Shown here one piece after another: positions 8,941 through 17,024 of a stretch of 64,000 nucleotides of DNA. How positions within the stretch are numbered: the first letter of the stretch is position 1; every line of letters begins with the position of its first letter. This DNA is from Planococcus sp. MER TA 32b (GTDB lineage: Bacteria; Bacillota; Bacilli; Bacillales_A; Planococcaceae): NCBI GenBank assembly GCA_023715185.1, contig JAMCAN010000001.1:1860001-1924000 (forward strand). Direction: 5' to 3'. The position numbers and the translations under genes are program-made. The notes beneath the pieces are model-generated. The model had not been told where the DNA came from. It was given only the letters and a program-made list of their open reading frames with translations, and made no database searches.

Positions 8941-10152
8941 TCACCCCAGCCCATACGCCTCGTGCAGCGTATTCGCGGATTTCTCCATATCGCCGCGAGG
9001 CACTACCACGGAAATTTTGATCTCCGAGGTGCTGACCATTTTGACCGGAATTTCTGATATGCGGAGGATGTCGAACATGCGGGCAGCGACACCCGGGTTG
9101 GATACCATGCCGGAGCCGACGATTGAGACTTTTGCCAGGCCGACTTCAAAGTCGGTCGATTTGAAGCCGATCGCTTCTTTATTGTCATCGAGCACACGGC
9201 GAACGTCTTCCAGGCTGTCCTCTTTTATTGAAAATGAAACGGACGGCTGGAATTCTTCTGAAATACTTTGGACGATGATGTCGACATCGATATGGTTTTC
9301 GGCCAGCGTCATGAAGATGTTCGCGAGTGAACCGTTGAAGGGTTTATTGTATGTTACGGTTACACGGGCAATGCCTGGCTCGAATGCTACTCCACGGACG
9401 ATAAGATTTTTTTCCACAGTGACCACCTCTTGTATGATAGTTCCCGGTTCGTCGGAATAGCTTGCCCGAACGGTTAAAGGGACGTTATTGTTTTTCGCGA
9501 ATTCGACGGCGCGCGGGTGAAGGACACCGGCACCCAGGTTGGCGAGTTCAAGCATTTCATCGTAGGAAATCTGCTCCAGCTTGCGAGCGCCGTTTACAAA
9601 ACGGGGATCGGACGTATAAACGCCGTCGACATCCGTATAGATATCGCATTTCTCGGCTTTTAAAGCGGCTGCGAGCGCAACAGCAGTCGTGTCGGAACCG
9701 CCGCGGCCGAGCGTCGTGATATTGCCGATTCGATCGACCCCTTGAAAGCCAGCCACTACCGCGAAAAATCCGCTGTCTAAAACCGCTTCGAGGCGTTCGG
9801 TATGGATCTGCTCAATGCGCGCATTACGCGGAACAGATTCCGTCTCGATGCCCGCCTGCCAGCCGGTGAAAGACACCGCTTCGTGGCCAAGCTGTTTAAA
9901 AGCCATCGCAAGCAATGAAATCGTCACCTGTTCGCCGGTCGCCAGCAGCATGTCCATCTCGCGTTTCGGCGGTTCGGCGGAAATTTCCGAAGCCAGTCCG
10001 AGCAATGTGTCTGTCGTCTTGCCCATTGCGGATACGACGATGACAACACGCTTGCCTTTCTCTTTCTCGGCAATCGCCTTTTTCGCCACGCCAATAATCT
10101 TTTCAGGCGTCGCCACTGACGTCCCGCCAAATTTCATAACTACCGTTTCCAT
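8941..10152 (-). CDS. lysC: Aspartate kinase, lysine-sensitive (LysC)
   Basis: Phosphorylates L-aspartate, the first step towards lysine, diaminopimelate, threonine and methionine. The 403 residues have the kinase signature VMKFGGTSV (5-13), the RGGSDTTAVALA segment (150-161) and tandem ACT domains from about residue 260. A GTG at codon 246 (9415-9417) has its own SD-like AGAGGTGG, so a separate regulatory beta chain is probably made from within the gene. Start chosen at the ATG 7 bp after GGGAGTGG. It is controlled by the lysine riboswitch upstream. Confidence 0.96.
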   Translation of the reverse strand: METVVMKFGGTSVATPEKIIGVAKKAIAEKEKGKRVVIVVSAMGKTTDTLLGLASEISAEPPKREMDMLLATGEQVTISLLAMAFKQLGHEAVSFTGWQAGIETESVPRNARIEQIHTERLEAVLDSGFFAVVAGFQGVDRIGNITTLGRGGSDTTAVALAAALKAEKCDIYTDVDGVYTSDPRFVNGARKLEQISYDEMLELANLGAGVLHPRAVEFAKNNNVPLTVRASYSDEPGTIIQEVVTVEKNLIVRGVAFEPGIARVTVTYNKPFNGSLANIFMTLAENHIDVDIIVQSISEEFQPSVSFSIKEDSLEDVRRVLDDNKEAIGFKSTDFEVGLAKVSIVGSGMVSNPGVAARMFDILRISEIPVKMVSTSEIKISVVVPRGDMEKSANTLHEAYGLG

Positions 10153-10234
10153 ATATAATCCACTCCCACATCAGTATGTGGCCCTCAGCATGAAAAGTGC
10201 TGGAATCCAATGTAATGGACACCAGTACCAGACA

Positions 10235-10272
10235 CAAAAAAAGGCAGCTTGCCGTGGATCCGGCAAACTACC
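10235..10272 (-). terminator. Riboswitch expression-platform terminator (lysC leader)
   Basis: On the minus strand a 12-bp stem with two wobble pairs (GGTAGTTTGCCG with CGGCAAGCTGCC) is followed by seven T residues. It sits between the lysine aptamer and lysC, so it is the likely lysine-dependent attenuator. Confidence 0.88.
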
Positions 10273-10294
10273 TCATTTATCATGTACGAAAAAC

Positions 10295-10478
10295 GTCCAT
10301 GTGAGATAGCCCTCCAGAGTTTGACTCTGACAGCCTTGCATCTCTTAAATGCAGAACCAGCATGTTCGGCTGCAGCCTTCACACACTTCGGCGGTCGTCC
10401 CTTTCCTCATCCTTCACAGATTCTGCAAATCTCCGGATGGCTACTTTTGACGCCCGCGCCTCTATCACCACTTTTACA
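10295..10478 (-). promoter_or_regulatory. Lysine riboswitch (L box)
   Basis: Read on the minus strand this has the conserved L-box pieces in order: GATAGAGGCGCGGG near the 5' end, AGTAGCC, CCGGAGA, the AAGGGA and GCCGAAG segments, GGCTGTCAGAGTC, and the closing CTGGAGGGCTATCTC. The 5' and 3' ends pair to form P1. A terminator lies between it and lysC. High lysine is expected to favour the terminator and switch lysC off. Confidence 0.92.
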
Positions 10479-10500
10479 AGTGATTCAATTTATGCTTACT

Positions 10501-10529
10501 ACAATAACACGAACTCATTCAGTTGACAA
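10501..10529 (-). promoter_or_regulatory. Promoter of the lysC transcript
   Basis: On the minus strand, -35 TTGTCA (10524-10529) and -10 TATTGT (10501-10506) are separated by 17 bp, just ahead of the L box. The -35 lies within the last codons of uvrC, whose stop is at 10515. Confidence 0.65.
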
Positions 10530-12308
10530 TGATTGTTCAGCAAAATGCTGATGAATCGACTGAGCCAATTTTTCAGGCATCCCCGCTTCAACCAACTGGG
10601 CTGTGTCCGCTTCTTTGATTCGTTTGACGGATCCAAAATGCTTGAGCAATTGCTGCCGGCGCTTCGGACCGACGCCTTCCAGTCCGTCAAGCGCCGAAAC
10701 GATTGAATTCTTGCCGCGCAGCTGGCGGTGGAATGTAATTACGAAACGGTGGACTTCATCCTGTATGCGCTGCATCAGATAAAAGGCCTCGCTCGTCCGA
10801 TTCAACGGCACAACTTCGACCGGATCACCGTATAATAATTGCGATGTCTGGTGCTTATCGTCTTTCGCCAGGCCAGCAATCGGTATCGACAGTCCGAGTT
10901 CATCTTCCAGAATCTCTCGCGCCGATGACATCTGCCCTTTCCCGCCGTCGATGACGATCAGGTCCGGCAGCGGCAATCCGTCTTTCAGCACACGCGAATA
11001 ACGGCGCCGTATGACTTCCCGCATCGCTGCGTAATCATCGGGCTTCGAACCGGTCCGCGTTTTGTACTTGCGGTAATCCTTTTTGGAAGGCTTGCCGTCG
11101 ATGAATGTAATCATCGCCGATACGGCATCCGCCCCTTGGATATGCGAGTTATCGAACGCTTCTATACGAAGCGGCGTCTCGATATTCATCGCTTCGCCAA
11201 GCTCCTGGCAAGCACCGATCGTCCGTTCTTCCTGGCGTTCAAGCAGCTGGAACTTCTCTTTGATCGAGATTTCAGCATTTTTCTTCGCCAGCAGCACCAG
11301 ATCTTTCTTCTTGCCTCGCTGCGGCACAAGCGTACGTACACCCAGCCAATCTTTCACGAGCTCCGCGTCTTCACCCTCCGGCAATAAAATCTCGTTCGGC
11401 TTCACATGATTTGATTTTTCATAGAATTGCCCGAGATAAGTCATGAATTCTTCCTGCGGGTCGCGGTATAGCGGAAACAGCGATACGTCCCGTTCGATCA
11501 ATTTGCCCTGGCGCACGAAAAAGACCTGGACGCACATCCAGCCTTTGTCGACGGCATAGCCGAAAACGTCGCGATTGGTGAAATCGTTCATCGCCATCTT
11601 CTGTTTTTCCATGACGTTTTCAATATGGCTGATCTGGTCCCGGTATTCCTTAGCGCGCTCAAACTCCAGGTTTTCAGATGCCTCTGACATTTTTTCGACC
11701 AGATCCTCTTTGACTTCACGGAAACCGCCGTTCAGGAACTTCGAAATCGCGTCGATCATTTCCGTGTAGGTCTCTTTTTCAACCGGTTTGATGCACGGTG
11801 CCAAACATTGGCCCATATGATAATAAAGGCAGGCGCGGTCCGGCATCTGATGGCATTTCCGCAACGGATACAAGCGGTCGAGCAATTTTTTCGTTTCGCT
11901 CGCCGAGTAGGCATTCGGATAAGGGCCGAAATACTTCCCTTTATCTTTTTTCACCTGTCTCGTAATGATCAGTTTCGGATGCCGCTCACCCGTAATTTTT
12001 AAATAAGGATAGGATTTATCATCTTTCAGCATGATATTGTATTTCGGATCGTATTTCTTGATGAGGTTCAATTCCAGAATCAGCGCTTCTTTGTCCGAAG
12101 ATGTCACGATGTATTCGAAATCCTCGATTTCATTGACCAGGCGCTGCGTCTTCGCGTCGTGGCTGCCCGTAAAATAGGAGCGCACACGATTTTTAAGCAC
12201 CTTCGCCTTGCCCACATAAATGACTGTGTCCTGACGGTCCTTCATGAGGTAGCAGCCAGGCTGGTCGGGCAGTACTGCCAGTTTATGTTGAATCAATTCG
12301 TTTGCCAT
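10515..12308 (-). CDS. uvrC: Excinuclease ABC subunit C
   Basis: The dual-incision endonuclease of nucleotide excision repair, acting with UvrA and UvrB. The 597 residues have the usual layout: a GIY-YIG 3' nuclease domain (about residues 12-90, [20 protein letters not shown]), a UVR UvrB-contact motif near 200-235, the RNase H-like 5' nuclease domain containing [15 protein letters not shown] and VIDGGKGQ, and C-terminal helix-hairpin-helix motifs ([16 protein letters not shown]). It follows trxA, as in B. subtilis. No terminator is seen between uvrC and the lysC promoter. Confidence 0.97.
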   Translation of the reverse strand: MANELIQHKLAVLPDQPGCYLMKDRQDTVIYVGKAKVLKNRVRSYFTGSHDAKTQRLVNEIEDFEYIVTSSDKEALILELNLIKKYDPKYNIMLKDDKSYPYLKITGERHPKLIITRQVKKDKGKYFGPYPNAYSASETKKLLDRLYPLRKCHQMPDRACLYYHMGQCLAPCIKPVEKETYTEMIDAISKFLNGGFREVKEDLVEKMSEASENLEFERAKEYRDQISHIENVMEKQKMAMNDFTNRDVFGYAVDKGWMCVQVFFVRQGKLIERDVSLFPLYRDPQEEFMTYLGQFYEKSNHVKPNEILLPEGEDAELVKDWLGVRTLVPQRGKKKDLVLLAKKNAEISIKEKFQLLERQEERTIGACQELGEAMNIETPLRIEAFDNSHIQGADAVSAMITFIDGKPSKKDYRKYKTRTGSKPDDYAAMREVIRRRYSRVLKDGLPLPDLIVIDGGKGQMSSAREILEDELGLSIPIAGLAKDDKHQTSQLLYGDPVEVVPLNRTSEAFYLMQRIQDEVHRFVITFHRQLRGKNSIVSALDGLEGVGPKRRQQLLKHFGSVKRIKEADTAQLVEAGMPEKLAQSIHQHFAEQSLSTE

Positions 12309-12322
12309 ATTCTCACCCTATT

Positions 12323-12350
12323 AAAAAACCGGGCCTCCATGGACCCGGTT
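12323..12350 (-). terminator. Terminator of trxA
   Basis: AACCGGG and CCCGGTT pair, followed by a T-run on the minus strand, directly after the trxA stop and 15 bp before uvrC. Some read-through into uvrC is probable, since no separate uvrC promoter is evident. Confidence 0.8.
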
Positions 12351-12355
12351 AAGAA

Positions 12356-12670
12356 TTATGCGTGTTGGTTAACCAAATCAGCCAATGCTTCTTTTGGTCG
12401 GAAGCCGACAACTTTATCAACTGTTTCTCCATCTTTCATCAAAAGAAGGGTCGGAATTGACATGATGCCGTATTGTCCAGCTGTTTCCTGGTTTTCATCA
12501 ACGTCCACTTTTACGATTTTCACTTTATCGCTCATTTCAGCGTCAAGCTCTTCCAATACAGGAGCAATCATTTTACAAGGTCCGCACCAAGTTGCCCAAA
12601 AATCAACAAGTACTAGTCCTTCTGATACTTCCTGTGAAAAGTTCTGATCTGTTCCGTGTACAATTGCCAT
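12356..12670 (-). CDS. trxA: Thioredoxin
   Basis: A small cytoplasmic disulfide reductase of 104 residues with the redox motif WCGPC at about residues 28-32 and the conserved cis-proline IPTLLL. The ATG at 12670 was chosen because AAGGAGG lies just upstream and this gives the family length; a 20-residue upstream extension in frame is not supported. A sigma-B-like promoter and a TATAAT lie upstream, which fits a stress-inducible essential thioredoxin. Confidence 0.97.
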   Translation of the reverse strand: MAIVHGTDQNFSQEVSEGLVLVDFWATWCGPCKMIAPVLEELDAEMSDKVKIVKVDVDENQETAGQYGIMSIPTLLLMKDGETVDKVVGFRPKEALADLVNQHA

Positions 12671-12707
12671 GAATAATTCCTCCTTAGTTTTACCAAACTC
12701 TAAACCG

Positions 12708-12713
12708 ATTATA
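12708..12713 (-). promoter_or_regulatory. Candidate -10 (TATAAT) of trxA
   Basis: A perfect TATAAT on the minus strand lies about 38 bp before the trxA start. No good -35 is visible at 17 bp, so this may need an activator or be chance. Confidence 0.45.
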
Positions 12714-12756
12714 GCACGCGTATTTTTCACTAGCTATTTATTTGCCTACTCCTGCT

Positions 12757-12781
12757 TTACCCGCTGGCTATACAAATAAAC
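12757..12781 (-). promoter_or_regulatory. Candidate sigma-B promoter of trxA
   Basis: On the minus strand GTTTAT (12776-12781), a 13-bp spacer and GGGTAA (12757-12762) differ from the sigma-B consensus GTTTAA-N13-GGGTAT by one base in each half. B. subtilis trxA is known to have a sigma-B promoter, which supports the reading. Confidence 0.5.
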
Positions 12782-12836
12782 AGAAGAAAAAAGCCTGCAA
12801 TTTGCAAGATATTTAAGAAGTGAAAATGAATATCCA

Positions 12837-13066
12837 ATATTCCGCAAAACAGCTTCGCTTTCCTGGGGGCTTGTGAAAACCCGTGCTCCTGCATCGCTTC
12901 GCTAGCTTCGTCGCAAAGAGTTGGCCTTGCAAGCTACGGCCAACTCTTAGCTAACTCGTGCTCGTTCCACTTCGCCCGAGTGGATCTCATCACTTCGCTC
13001 GAAACACAGTTGAAAGCCAACTGTGTTTCTAATCCCTTGGGAGTCTTCGCTCTTTTGCTCCATATC
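12837..13066 (+). repeat. Repeat A1 (with nested E module)
   Basis: It begins ATATTCCGCAAAACAGC and ends TTTTGCTCCATATC, imperfect terminal inverted repeats shared by five further copies in this window. An E module (TGCTCCTGC ... CGTCGCAAAG ... GCAAGC) occupies about 12890-12952, making this copy about 100 bp longer than the basic 128-131 bp form. A second small hairpin (AAACACAGTTG with CAACTGTGTTT) adds length near 13010. It lies between the etf operon terminator and the trxA promoter. No ORF is supported. Confidence 0.8.
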
Positions 13067-13157
13067 TCGAATCTATTTCTATATATAAGATTTATTCCAG
13101 CTTGTTTCAAGAATAGAAGCAGATAGTTTATTATCGAATGGTGTCAGAATGAAGTGA

Positions 13158-13258
13158 CAGACGGCGACTCCTGCGGGAATAAGAGCGAGTCCTAAGACCC
13201 CGCAAGGAGCGAAGCGGATGAGGAGGCTTAGGCCGCTCCCCGCGGAAGCGTCCGTCTA
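13158..13258 (+). repeat. Repeat H1 (Bacillaceae-type GC-rich palindrome)
   Basis: The ends AGACGG and CCGTCT are inverted, with GACTCCTGCGGG facing CCCGCGGAAGCG inside. The inner part carries CCCCGCAAGGAGCGAAGCGG and GAGGAGGC. Similar 'CTCCTGCGGGA...GAGGAGGCT...CCGCGGAAAGCG' intergenic repeats are, as I recall, common in Bacillaceae genomes. It lies downstream of the etf terminator. Confidence 0.75.
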
Positions 13259-13293
13259 AAACGTAATGATTTAAAAAATCGACTTTTTCCAAA

Positions 13294-13323
13294 CTAAAAA
13301 ACGGCCTGCACAATGCAGGCCGT
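13294..13323 (-). terminator. Terminator of the lcfA-fadR-fadB-etfBA operon
   Basis: A perfect 10-bp stem, ACGGCCTGCA and TGCAGGCCGT, with a 3-nt loop, is followed by a T-run on the minus strand. It is about 260 bp after the etfA stop, so repeats F1 and F2 lie in the operon 3' untranslated region. Confidence 0.88.
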
Positions 13324-13333
13324 CGCTTTTCTC

Positions 13334-13454
13334 TGTCCAGACTCCGGCTGCCCAACTCCTCGAACTTAAGCTGCCCTTCCTGTGCGGCATAGAGCGCCGC
13401 TTCGGAAGTTCATCTTAAGCCTGTCGGAGCTGAACGGGCGCCGTCGCTTTTCTC
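13334..13454 (+). repeat. Repeat F1
   Basis: Starts TGTCCAGACTCC and ends GCCGTCGCTTTTCT. Its inner part diverges from F2, with CTTAAG arms where F2 has CATAAG/CTTATG, but the stem character is kept. It is tandem with F2 in the 3' untranslated region of the etf operon. Confidence 0.78.
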
Positions 13455-13577
13455 TGTCCAGACTCCGGCGACCCAGCTCTTCGGGTCATAAGCCACTTTG
13501 GCTATGCGGCTGGAAAAACGCCGCTTCGCCAAATTGTCTTATGCCTTTCAGAGCTTAACGGGTGCTGTCGCTTTTCT
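13455..13577 (+). repeat. Repeat F2
   Basis: Starts TGTCCAGACTCC and ends CTGTCGCTTTTC. AGCTCTTCGGGTCATAAG faces CTTATGCCTTTCAGAGCT, an interrupted inverted repeat that can form a long stem. It ends 4 bp from the etfA stop codon. The family resembles, from memory, a repeat widespread in Bacillus and Geobacillus. Confidence 0.8.
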
Positions 13578-13580
13578 TAA

Positions 13581-14546
13581 TTACATTACTTTCTTAAACT
13601 CTTCAGTCAGCATCGGAATGACTTCGAACAAGTCTCCCACGATACCGTAGTCAGCAACCTTGAAAATGTTCGCTTCCGGATCTTTGTTGATCGCCACGAT
13701 CACTTTCGAGTTGGACATACCAGCCAAATGCTGGATTGCGCCTGAAATACCAGCTGCAATATATAGGTCCGGCGTTACGACTTTACCAGTCTGGCCGATT
13801 TGTAGTGAGTAATCCACGTAATCCGCGTCACATGCTCCGCGGGATGCGCCGACTGCTCCGCCAAGAAGGTCAGCAAGTTCCTGCAACGGCGCAAAGCCAT
13901 CTGCACTCTTCACGCCGCGCCCGCCTGCAATGATGACTTTCGCTTCTGAAAGGTCAACGCCTTCAGCAGATTTGCGGACAACGTTTTGGATGATTGTGCG
14001 CAAGTTCGTGATGTCCACTGATAATGAGCTGACATCGCCAGAACGCTCTTCTCTTTCAAGAGGCGCAATGTTGTTTGGACGGATTGTGATGAAGTCGATT
14101 CCGCCTTTATTTTTCACTTTTTCAAACGCTTTACCGGAATAGATCGGACGGATGTATATTGCATCATCGCCTTCTCCTTCGATATCTGTAACATCAGAGA
14201 TCAAACCTGTTTGCAGTTTGGAAGCGATTTTTGGAGAAAGATCTTTGCCGACAGCTGTGTGGCCGAAGACCAAAGCTTCAGGCTGCTCCTGCTCGATGAC
14301 AGCCATCATAGCCTGGCTGTAACCATCGGAAGTGTATGATTTCAAGTGCGGGTGTTCGACAGTGATTACACGGTCTGCACCGTAATTCACCAATTCCGCA
14401 CCAAATTCAGCAACTGAATCACCGATTAAAACACTTACTACTTCTCCGCCGCCGGAGATTTTTTTAGCTGCGGCAACTGCTTCAAATGAAACGTTGCGCA
14501 AAGAGCCTTCGCGCGTTTCGCCTAATACTAATACTTTTTTCGACAT
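13581..14546 (-). CDS. etfA: Electron transfer flavoprotein, alpha subunit
   Basis: Accepts electrons from acyl-CoA dehydrogenases and passes them to the respiratory chain; forms a heterodimer with EtfB and carries FAD. The 321 residues have an N-terminal ETF domain (VLVLGETREGSLRNVSFEAV) and the C-terminal FAD-binding domain with GGRGVKSADGF, GASRGACDADYV, IGQTGKVVTPDLYIAAGISGA and the closing INKDPEANIF. Last gene of the fatty-acid oxidation operon. It is separated from etfB by 221 bp that contain repeat F3. Confidence 0.96.
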   Translation of the reverse strand: MSKKVLVLGETREGSLRNVSFEAVAAAKKISGGGEVVSVLIGDSVAEFGAELVNYGADRVITVEHPHLKSYTSDGYSQAMMAVIEQEQPEALVFGHTAVGKDLSPKIASKLQTGLISDVTDIEGEGDDAIYIRPIYSGKAFEKVKNKGGIDFITIRPNNIAPLEREERSGDVSSLSVDITNLRTIIQNVVRKSAEGVDLSEAKVIIAGGRGVKSADGFAPLQELADLLGGAVGASRGACDADYVDYSLQIGQTGKVVTPDLYIAAGISGAIQHLAGMSNSKVIVAINKDPEANIFKVADYGIVGDLFEVIPMLTEEFKKVM

Positions 14547-14643
14547 AGTCCGTTTACCTCCTAAGTAGATGTAAAAACTCGAATCATTCTATCTGTTCAA
14601 AACGGGACGGCCGGTTTGCACATCGGGCGCCGTCGCTTTTCTT

Positions 14644-14764
14644 TGTCCAGACTCCAGCGGCCCAGCTCTTCGGGTCATAAGCCAGACCAGCTCCGTGGCA
14701 AAACACGCCACTCTGCTGTTCTGTCTTATGCCTTTCAGAGCTTAGCGGGCGCCGTCGCTTTTCT
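14644..14764 (+). repeat. Repeat F3 within the etfB-etfA spacer
   Basis: Same family as F1 and F2: TGTCCAGACTCC, AGCTCTTCGGGTCATAAG, a central GTGGC/GCCAC hairpin, CTTATGCCTTTCAGAGCT and GCCGTCGCTTTTCT. It starts 3 bp after the etfB stop and lies inside the operon, so it is transcribed between the two ETF subunits. Confidence 0.8.
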
Positions 14765-14767
14765 GGT

Positions 14768-15541
14768 TTATATCACTTTCGCTTCATTCTTCAGTAAGCC
14801 GACAAGTTCAGTTACCTGGTTGGAAATGTCGCCCTCAAGAATACGGCCTGCAGCTTTAGCTGGCGGCAAGTAAACTTCGATCGTTTCTGTTTTCGCTTCA
14901 ACATCATCTTCGTCGATATCAAGATCATCCAGTTCAAGTTCTTCAAGCGGTTTTTTCTTCGCTTTCATGATCCCTGGAAGTGACGGATAACGCGGCTCGT
15001 TCAAACCTTGCTGTGCAGTTACCAGCAATGGCAATGAAGTTTCAAGCTCTTCAGCGTCTCCTTCGATATCGCGGACGATCGTCACTTTCTCGCCATCAAT
15101 TTTCAGGCTGGTGATCGTCGTCACATAGTTGATGTCCAATAAGTCTGCAACGCGTGGTCCGACTTGTCCTGAACCGCCGTCGATCGCAACGTTGCCTGCT
15201 AGGATAAGGTCAGCTTCTTTATCTTTCAGATATTCAGCCAATATGTAAGCTGAAGTGAATTGGTCCATTTCTTCTACATCGTCTTCAGTATTGATAAGAA
15301 CCGCTTTGTCCGCACCCATAGCAAGTGCTGTACGAAGCTGTTTCTCAGCGTCTTCCCCGCCCATAGTGATGACAGTGACTTCACCGCCGTGCTCATCACG
15401 GACATTGATCGCTTCTTCAATCGCGTATTCATCGTATGGATTGATGATGAATTCTGCGCCGTCTTCCTGAATCTTGCCGCCAGAAATGACTAATTTCTCT
15501 TCTGTGTCGAATGTACGTTTAACTAATACATAAATGTTCAT
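14768..15541 (-). CDS. etfB: Electron transfer flavoprotein, beta subunit
   Basis: The partner of EtfA; binds AMP and docks on the dehydrogenases. The 257 residues begin MNIYVLVKRTFDTEEK and contain the ETF-beta signature region with GNVAIDGGSGQVGPRVADLL, followed by VTIVRDIEGDAEELETSLP. Family length is normal. It lies 20 bp downstream of fadB, in the same operon. Confidence 0.96.
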   Translation of the reverse strand: MNIYVLVKRTFDTEEKLVISGGKIQEDGAEFIINPYDEYAIEEAINVRDEHGGEVTVITMGGEDAEKQLRTALAMGADKAVLINTEDDVEEMDQFTSAYILAEYLKDKEADLILAGNVAIDGGSGQVGPRVADLLDINYVTTITSLKIDGEKVTIVRDIEGDAEELETSLPLLVTAQQGLNEPRYPSLPGIMKAKKKPLEELELDDLDIDEDDVEAKTETIEVYLPPAKAAGRILEGDISNQVTELVGLLKNEAKVI

Positions 15542-15561
15542 TAACGTAGACCTCCCAAGTA

Positions 15562-16335
15562 TTATTTCCCTTTAAATTGTGCTTCGCGTTTTTCCAGAAA
15601 CGCCTGGATTCCTTCTTTTGCATCTTCGGACACAAACACCGTGCCGAAGGAATTCGCTTCAGCTTCTACGCCTTCATGATAGCCTGCATGCTTCGCATAC
15701 TGGAGCATATCAATCGCGGCTTTCACTGAAACCGGGCTCTTTCTCGCAATTTTCTTCGCAATTGAAAGCGTTTGCGGAAGAAGTTCTTCTTCCGGATAAG
15801 CTCTGTTCGCGAGTCCCAATTGCGCTGCTTCCGTTCCGCTGATCGGGTCGGAAGTCAATAGCATTTCGGCGGCTTTCGCAACGCCGACATATCTCGGCAG
15901 TCTTTGTGTTCCCGCAAATCCAGGAATAAGTCCAAGCTGAAGTTCCGGCAATCCTAGCTTAGCATTTTCTGAAACAAAACGCATTTGACAGCTCATCGCA
16001 AGCTCCAGTCCGCCTCCAAGAGCGGCTCCATGGATAGCGGCGATGACAGGCTTATGGAATGTTTCCACCCGTTCAAAAACTTTTTGCCCGCTTGCTGCAA
16101 GTTTGGAGAATTCTTCGCCGGACGTAACTTGCGTGAATTCCTTGATGTCGGCTCCAGCCGAGAAAAATCTGCCTTCGCCGTGCAATACGACTGCGCGGAC
16201 AGCGTCGTCGTCCTGGACTGCGTTGAGCAATTCATCGACTTCCATGATCAATGCGCGCGACAAAGCATTTGCCGGCGGACGGTTGATCGTTGCTATGGCA
16301 ACCCCGTCTTCTACACGATAACTGATAAATTCCAT
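15562..16335 (-). CDS. fadB: Enoyl-CoA hydratase (crotonase family)
   Basis: Hydrates trans-2-enoyl-CoA in beta-oxidation. The 257 residues have the crotonase oxyanion-hole segments [10 protein letters not shown] (about residues 59-68) and [16 protein letters not shown] (about 100-115). [19 protein letters not shown] follows at about 130. It matches B. subtilis fadB/ysiB by position between fadR and etfB. Substrate chain length cannot be told from sequence. Confidence 0.94.
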   Translation of the reverse strand: MEFISYRVEDGVAIATINRPPANALSRALIMEVDELLNAVQDDDAVRAVVLHGEGRFFSAGADIKEFTQVTSGEEFSKLAASGQKVFERVETFHKPVIAAIHGAALGGGLELAMSCQMRFVSENAKLGLPELQLGLIPGFAGTQRLPRYVGVAKAAEMLLTSDPISGTEAAQLGLANRAYPEEELLPQTLSIAKKIARKSPVSVKAAIDMLQYAKHAGYHEGVEAEANSFGTVFVSEDAKEGIQAFLEKREAQFKGK

Positions 16336-16352
16336 TCTGATAAACCCCTCTC

Positions 16353-16937
16353 TTAGGCACGCATGCCCTTCATCAATAAATGATGGACTTTCGGAGCCAA
16401 TTCGACCAACTCATATTTATGCTCATTCATGACCCAGGTCGTTATGGTTTCATCCATCGTACCGAAGACCATCTGTCTGGCAAGGCGGATATCCATATCC
16501 TTATCGAACTCGTCCGACTCCATGCCGGTGATCAGTATTTGATCCAGCAGCAAAAGATACTCCCGAAGGACGCTGTTGATCTTCAGCCTGATCTCGGTGT
16601 TCGATTGTCTGAGTTCAAGCTGGGTGACAATAGCCAAATGGATATCGCTTGCCAACAGAGTGAAATGACTCTCAATCATATGCTTCAGCTTTTCAGCGGC
16701 TGAATGATCTTTTTCAAGGATCTGTTCCAATTTGCTGACGAAAACCGCCATCTTTTCCTGAAAGACAGATATGAGAATGTCTTCTTTGTTTTTGAAATAC
16801 AAATAAATTGTACCATCCGCGACACCGGCTTGTTTGGCGATTTTTGAAACCTGGGCTTGATGGTAGCCATTTTCGGCGATGACGATGACCGCCGCATCAA
16901 TTATTTGCTTATATTTCGGTTTGTCTTTTTTAACCAA
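16353..16937 (-). CDS. fadR: TetR-family fatty-acid metabolism repressor FadR
   Basis: A TetR-type repressor of beta-oxidation genes that is released by long-chain acyl-CoA. The helix-turn-helix is at residues about 15-60 ([43 protein letters not shown]), nearly identical in style to B. subtilis FadR. The start was set at TTG 16937, giving 194 residues, equal to the B. subtilis protein. An in-frame upstream ATG (16982) would run the coding region through the operator palindrome at 16956-16997 and is unlikely. Confidence 0.92.
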   Translation of the reverse strand: MVKKDKPKYKQIIDAAVIVIAENGYHQAQVSKIAKQAGVADGTIYLYFKNKEDILISVFQEKMAVFVSKLEQILEKDHSAAEKLKHMIESHFTLLASDIHLAIVTQLELRQSNTEIRLKINSVLREYLLLLDQILITGMESDEFDKDMDIRLARQMVFGTMDETITTWVMNEHKYELVELAPKVHHLLMKGMRA

Positions 16938-16955
16938 TTCCTCACCACCCAAAAA

Positions 16956-16997
16956 AATATGAAAATATGAATGGCGATTCATTCATATTTTCATATT
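16956..16997. promoter_or_regulatory. FadR operator (18-bp perfect inverted repeat)
   Basis: Two perfect 18-bp arms (AATATGAAAATATGAATG and its complement) surround GCGATT. The core TGAATGGCGATTCATTCA (16968-16985) matches the B. subtilis FadR box TGAATGANTANTCATTCA except at two positions. It lies between lcfA and fadR, just before the fadR start, so FadR probably controls its own gene internally in the operon. Confidence 0.8.
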
Positions 16998-17024
16998 ATA
17001 GTTTACTGCTTATTGTGTCAAGCT

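Noticed and set aside
12731..13580. Hidden genes in the large etfA-trxA gap
   Set aside because: Open frames there are short, lack ribosome sites and coincide with repeats A1, H1, F1 and F2.
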